A stretch of 7,888 bases of DNA from Phyllobacteriaceae bacterium UBA1059 (lineage in GTDB: Bacteria > Pseudomonadota > Alphaproteobacteria > Rhizobiales > Rhizobiaceae). The notes beneath the pieces are model-generated. The model made no database searches. It was not told the DNA's origin and saw only the letters and a program-made list of their open reading frames with translations. This document shows, piece by piece, positions 5,215 to 7,888 of this stretch (the stretch's first letter is position 1; every line of letters starts with the position of its first letter). The stretch covers positions 1 through 7,888 of the forward strand of contig DCDI01000060.1 of the NCBI GenBank assembly GCA_002316345.1, read 5' to 3'. The position numbers and the translations under genes are program-made.

Positions 5215-7767
5215 ATGCCGATGGAATTGTCTTCAAGCGACGAAGCTCTTCGCCAAGAAACCCTTCGACGCTACGACATCCTGCACACGCCGCCGGAAGG
5301 CTTTTTCGACAAGATCGTGCAGATGGCGGCTTCTGTTTTTCAGACGCCGATTTCGCTCGTCACGCTCGTGGACGACGATACCCAATGGTTCAAAGCCAGG
5401 GTCGGGCTGGATATATGCGGCACCGACCGCAGGGTTTCCTTTTGCGACCATGCTATCCGTCAGCCGGACGTGATGGTGGTGGGCGATGCGTTGGAAGATC
5501 CGCGCTTCCGCGACAATCCTCTGGTGACCGGGGCGCCGTTCATCCGCTTCTACGCCGGCGCGCCCATCGTTGCGCCCAATGGCTCTGCCTTGGGAAGCCT
5601 GTGCATCATCGATACCAAGCCGCGACCAAGGCCGAGCGAGCAGGAACTCGACTTGCTGCAGCAAATGGCCAGCCTGGTCATGCAGCAGTTAGAAACGCGT
5701 GTGCTGGAAAGCGTCAAGCGCGGCGCGATCGAACTGGCGCGCACGACACCCGATGCGGTCGTGGTAATCGGCACGCAGCGCGAAGTCATGTTCTGGAACA
5801 GAAGTGCCGAGCGTATTCTCGGCCGAGCGCGCGAGACGATCGTCGGGCGTTCCTTCGAGCAGATCTTTCCGGCCATCCAAGGCGACAAGTTGCAGGCCGC
5901 CCTTGAAGGCAGCCGCGATGCGCCGTTCGAGGGCTTCGTCATTCTCCCGGATGGATCAAGCCGTGCGATCGAGTTCACTGCGGCACCCTGGAACGATCAT
6001 GGCCGCCCCTATGTGGGCTTCATGATCCGCGACATCACAGACCGTAAGAAGGCCCGTGCATCCTTGGAAGCAGCGCTGGAAATAGCGGAAGCCAGCAAGC
6101 GCGAGGTGGAAGACAGCCGGCGCTTTCTCGATGCGGTGATCGAGAACCTGCCGTCGGTCGTCTTGGCCAAGGACGAGGCCTCCCGTTATATCCTGGCCAA
6201 CTCCGCTGCCGAGACGTTTCTCGGCGTGCCACGCAGCGCCATTCTCGGCAAAACGCCAGAGGAGCTGTTTCCAGCCTGGCGGGCGCAATACATCCTCGCC
6301 GAAGATGCGCGCATCCTCGGTTTGCAGGAAGGGCGTATCCTGGAAGAGGAATATCGCCACGCGACGCCGACGGGCGAACGGGTTCTGAAAACGAAGAAGC
6401 TGGCGATCCGCAGTAGAGACGGCCAAGCCAATCGCATCCTTGCGCTCGGCGAAGACATCACCGAGGAGCGCGCGACCGCGGCTCGGATCGCTTATATGGC
6501 GCATCACGACCCGTTGACGTCGCTGGCCAACCGGACGGCTTTCAATGAGCGTCTGGCGTCAGCCTTGCGGATGGCGCCCGAAAGCGGCGACTTTGCCGTT
6601 CTTTATCTCGACCTCGACGACTTCAAGAGCGTCAACGATACGATGGGCCCGCGCATTGGCGATGCCGTTCTTGCTGCTTGCGCGCGCAGGCTTCGCGCTG
6701 CGATCCCGGAAGAAGCGTTTCTTGCCCGTTTCGGCGGAGATGAGTTCGCCATCCTGCTGATGGGAGACGACCCGGACGCCAAGGCACGGGATCTGGCCGA
6801 AACCCTGCATCGAGCACTCGCCGAGCCGTTCGACATAGACGGCAGTTCGGTCATGCTGGGGACGAGTATCGGCATCGCAATCGCGTTGCGCCATGCGTCT
6901 ACCGCGGAAGAACTCCTGCGCTGCGCCGACATCGCGCTCTATGAAGCCAAGCGCACGGGTCGCGGGACGCTGTGCTTCTTCGATCCCGATCTCGACCAGG
7001 TCACCCGCGATCGCCACGCGCTGGGCAAGGACCTGCGCGAGGCGTTGGCACGAGAACAGTTCGAACTCCATTATCAACCGGTCTATGCGGCCGTTCCGCG
7101 TCAGCTGATAGGCTATGAGGCGCTGTTACGCTGGCGCCATCCCGATCGCGGCATGATTTCGCCGGCCGAGTTCATTCCCATCGCGGAAGAAACCGGACTG
7201 ATCCACCTCCTTGGCGAATGGGTGCTGCTTACCGCCTGTCGTGAAGCGGCGACCTGGCCGCAGGACCTGCAGGTGGCGGTCAATCTGTCACCGGCGCAGT
7301 TCAAGCGCGAAGGTCTCGTGACGCTTGTGCGGACTTGTCTCGAGGAAACCGGCCTGACGCCGGCTCGTCTCGAGCTGGAAATCACCGAGTCCGTGCTGCT
7401 CGACGAGACGCTGGCCAACTTCTCCGTCCTGAAGCAGTTCCAGAGCCTGGGCGTGAAGATTGCGCTGGACGATTTCGGCGTCGGCTATTCGTCGCTGAGC
7501 TATCTCCGCTCCTTTCCATTCGACAAGCTCAAGATCGACCGCTCCTTCGTCACCGAGATGCCATCGAGCAAACAGGCGGCGGCGATCGTAAGGGCGATAA
7601 CCACGCTTGGCCATTCGCTGGGCATGATCACCACCGCAGAAGGGGTTGAGACGCAGGAGCAGCTCGATGCCTTGCGCCAGGAGCGCTGTGACCTGATCCA
7701 GGGCTACCTCTACGGGCGCCCGCTGCCTGCTGAGCAGCTCGTGCATAAGGGTGGACAGGGCGTCTGA
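5215..7767 (+). CDS. Dual c-di-GMP enzyme: GAF-PAS-PAS-GGDEF-EAL
   Basis: An 850-residue protein with no membrane helix, so probably cytoplasmic. Order: GAF (about 15-160, with FCDHAI 76-81, RFYAGAPIV 111-119 and CIIDTKPR 130-137), PAS (about 172-280), a helical linker, PAS (about 302-420), GGDEF (about 425-590) and EAL (about 605-845). The cyclase site is canonical GGDEF (507-511), with D466, N474 and D483 present. The I-site position reads PEEA (498-501) instead of RxxD, so product inhibition by that site is not expected. The phosphodiesterase residues are all found: E635 of the EAL motif, N690, E722, D752, D753, K773, E809 and Q829. Both activities are therefore possible; in such proteins one often dominates or GGDEF acts as a GTP sensor. 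The start at 5215 has only a weak GGA (5204-5206); the in-frame ATG at 5221 is an alternative. Confidence 0.94.
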   Translation: MPMELSSSDEALRQETLRRYDILHTPPEGFFDKIVQMAASVFQTPISLVTLVDDDTQWFKARVGLDICGTDRRVSFCDHAIRQPDVMVVGDALEDPRFRDNPLVTGAPFIRFYAGAPIVAPNGSALGSLCIIDTKPRPRPSEQELDLLQQMASLVMQQLETRVLESVKRGAIELARTTPDAVVVIGTQREVMFWNRSAERILGRARETIVGRSFEQIFPAIQGDKLQAALEGSRDAPFEGFVILPDGSSRAIEFTAAPWNDHGRPYVGFMIRDITDRKKARASLEAALEIAEASKREVEDSRRFLDAVIENLPSVVLAKDEASRYILANSAAETFLGVPRSAILGKTPEELFPAWRAQYILAEDARILGLQEGRILEEEYRHATPTGERVLKTKKLAIRSRDGQANRILALGEDITEERATAARIAYMAHHDPLTSLANRTAFNERLASALRMAPESGDFAVLYLDLDDFKSVNDTMGPRIGDAVLAACARRLRAAIPEEAFLARFGGDEFAILLMGDDPDAKARDLAETLHRALAEPFDIDGSSVMLGTSIGIAIALRHASTAEELLRCADIALYEAKRTGRGTLCFFDPDLDQVTRDRHALGKDLREALAREQFELHYQPVYAAVPRQLIGYEALLRWRHPDRGMISPAEFIPIAEETGLIHLLGEWVLLTACREAATWPQDLQVAVNLSPAQFKREGLVTLVRTCLEETGLTPARLELEITESVLLDETLANFSVLKQFQSLGVKIALDDFGVGYSSLSYLRSFPFDKLKIDRSFVTEMPSSKQAAAIVRAITTLGHSLGMITTAEGVETQEQLDALRQERCDLIQGYLYGRPLPAEQLVHKGGQGV

Positions 7768-7774
7768 GAGCATC

Positions 7775-7791
7775 CTGGAAGGCGCTTCCGG
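7775..7791 (+). terminator. Hairpin after the GGDEF-EAL gene
   Basis: GGAAG (7777-7781) and CTTCC (7785-7789) form a stem with a 3-base loop, extended by a T-G wobble and a C-G pair to seven pairs. It begins eight bases after the stop. A second small palindrome, TGGGG-ct-CCCCA, is at 7799-7810. No T run follows either one, so intrinsic termination is doubtful. Confidence 0.3.
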
Positions 7792-7840
7792 ACGCGAATG
7801 GGGCTCCCCAACGGCTTCCGCAGCGTGACCATCGATCTGT

Positions 7841-7878
7841 CGCAAAAAGTTCAAATAGCCGCAAAAAGCGTGTTGACT
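7841..7878 (+). promoter_or_regulatory. CGCAAAAAG direct repeat and TTGACT -35-like box
   Basis: CGCAAAAAG is repeated at 7841-7849 and 7860-7868 (19-base period), just before TTGACT (7873-7878), a good -35 match whose -10 would lie outside the window. A-tracts upstream of TTGACT resemble an UP-like element of a strong promoter for the next gene on +, perhaps a tRNA or another housekeeping gene. This cannot be confirmed here. Confidence 0.35.
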
Positions 7879-7888
7879 CTCGTCGGGC

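Noticed and set aside
7288..7854. 188-residue open frame on -, over the EAL domain end
   Set aside because: It is antisense to strongly conserved EAL catalytic motifs and shows no domain of its own.
1..7888. Insertion sequence, phage remnant, CRISPR array or defence system
   Set aside because: There is no transposase, integrase or phage-like protein, no regularly spaced repeat array and no nuclease or toxin-like gene; the coding style is uniform across the window.

Overview
The window looks like chromosomal DNA of an alphaproteobacterium, most likely a member of the Rhizobiales (Rhizobium/Agrobacterium-like). The reasons are the GC-rich coding with Rhizobiaceae-like protein sequences, an HWE-family histidine kinase (a family concentrated in alphaproteobacteria), and large multi-domain GGDEF/EAL proteins. 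The species cannot be named from the sequence alone.

Left end (1-1195), housekeeping and accessory genes: the 3' end of an Opp/Dpp-type ABC transporter ATPase on + runs in from outside. It converges, with only 2 bases between the stop codons, on an OsmC-family thiol peroxidase-like gene on -. Divergent from that is a small + strand gene for a PhnA/YjdM-family protein that has lost the usual zinc ribbon.

Main part (1412-7767), a second-messenger and sensory signalling cluster, all on +. (i) A membrane diguanylate cyclase: TM - dCache-like periplasmic sensor - TM - PAS - GGDEF, followed by an extra C-terminal GAF domain. (ii) A membrane HWE sensor kinase with a four-helix, DUF4118-like N-terminus. 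(iii) A soluble GAF-PAS-PAS-GGDEF-EAL protein in which both catalytic sites look intact. The genes are separated by about 200-230 bases each, so they are probably three transcription units rather than one tight operon. The C-terminal GAF of (i) and the N-terminal GAF of (iii) are clearly homologous. One gene can make cyclic-di-GMP under feedback control (I-site present); the other can in principle make and degrade it (I-site absent, EAL complete). No response regulator for the kinase and no c-di-GMP effector lie in the window.

The intergenic spaces carry short repeats and hairpins. These include the octamer TGGCGCAA, found twice before the cyclase and once before the kinase; a near-perfect tandem decamer plus a hairpin before the kinase; and a strong hairpin, a consensus TATAAT and two pairs of direct octamers before the GGDEF-EAL gene. 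The right end (7768-7888) is noncoding, with a small hairpin, a CGCAAAAAG direct repeat and a TTGACT -35-like box that probably serves a gene beyond the window. No mobile element, CRISPR array, rRNA or tRNA is visible. I see an ordinary but well-equipped c-di-GMP signalling locus rather than a clearly new system; the C-terminal GAF on the cyclase is the most unusual point.
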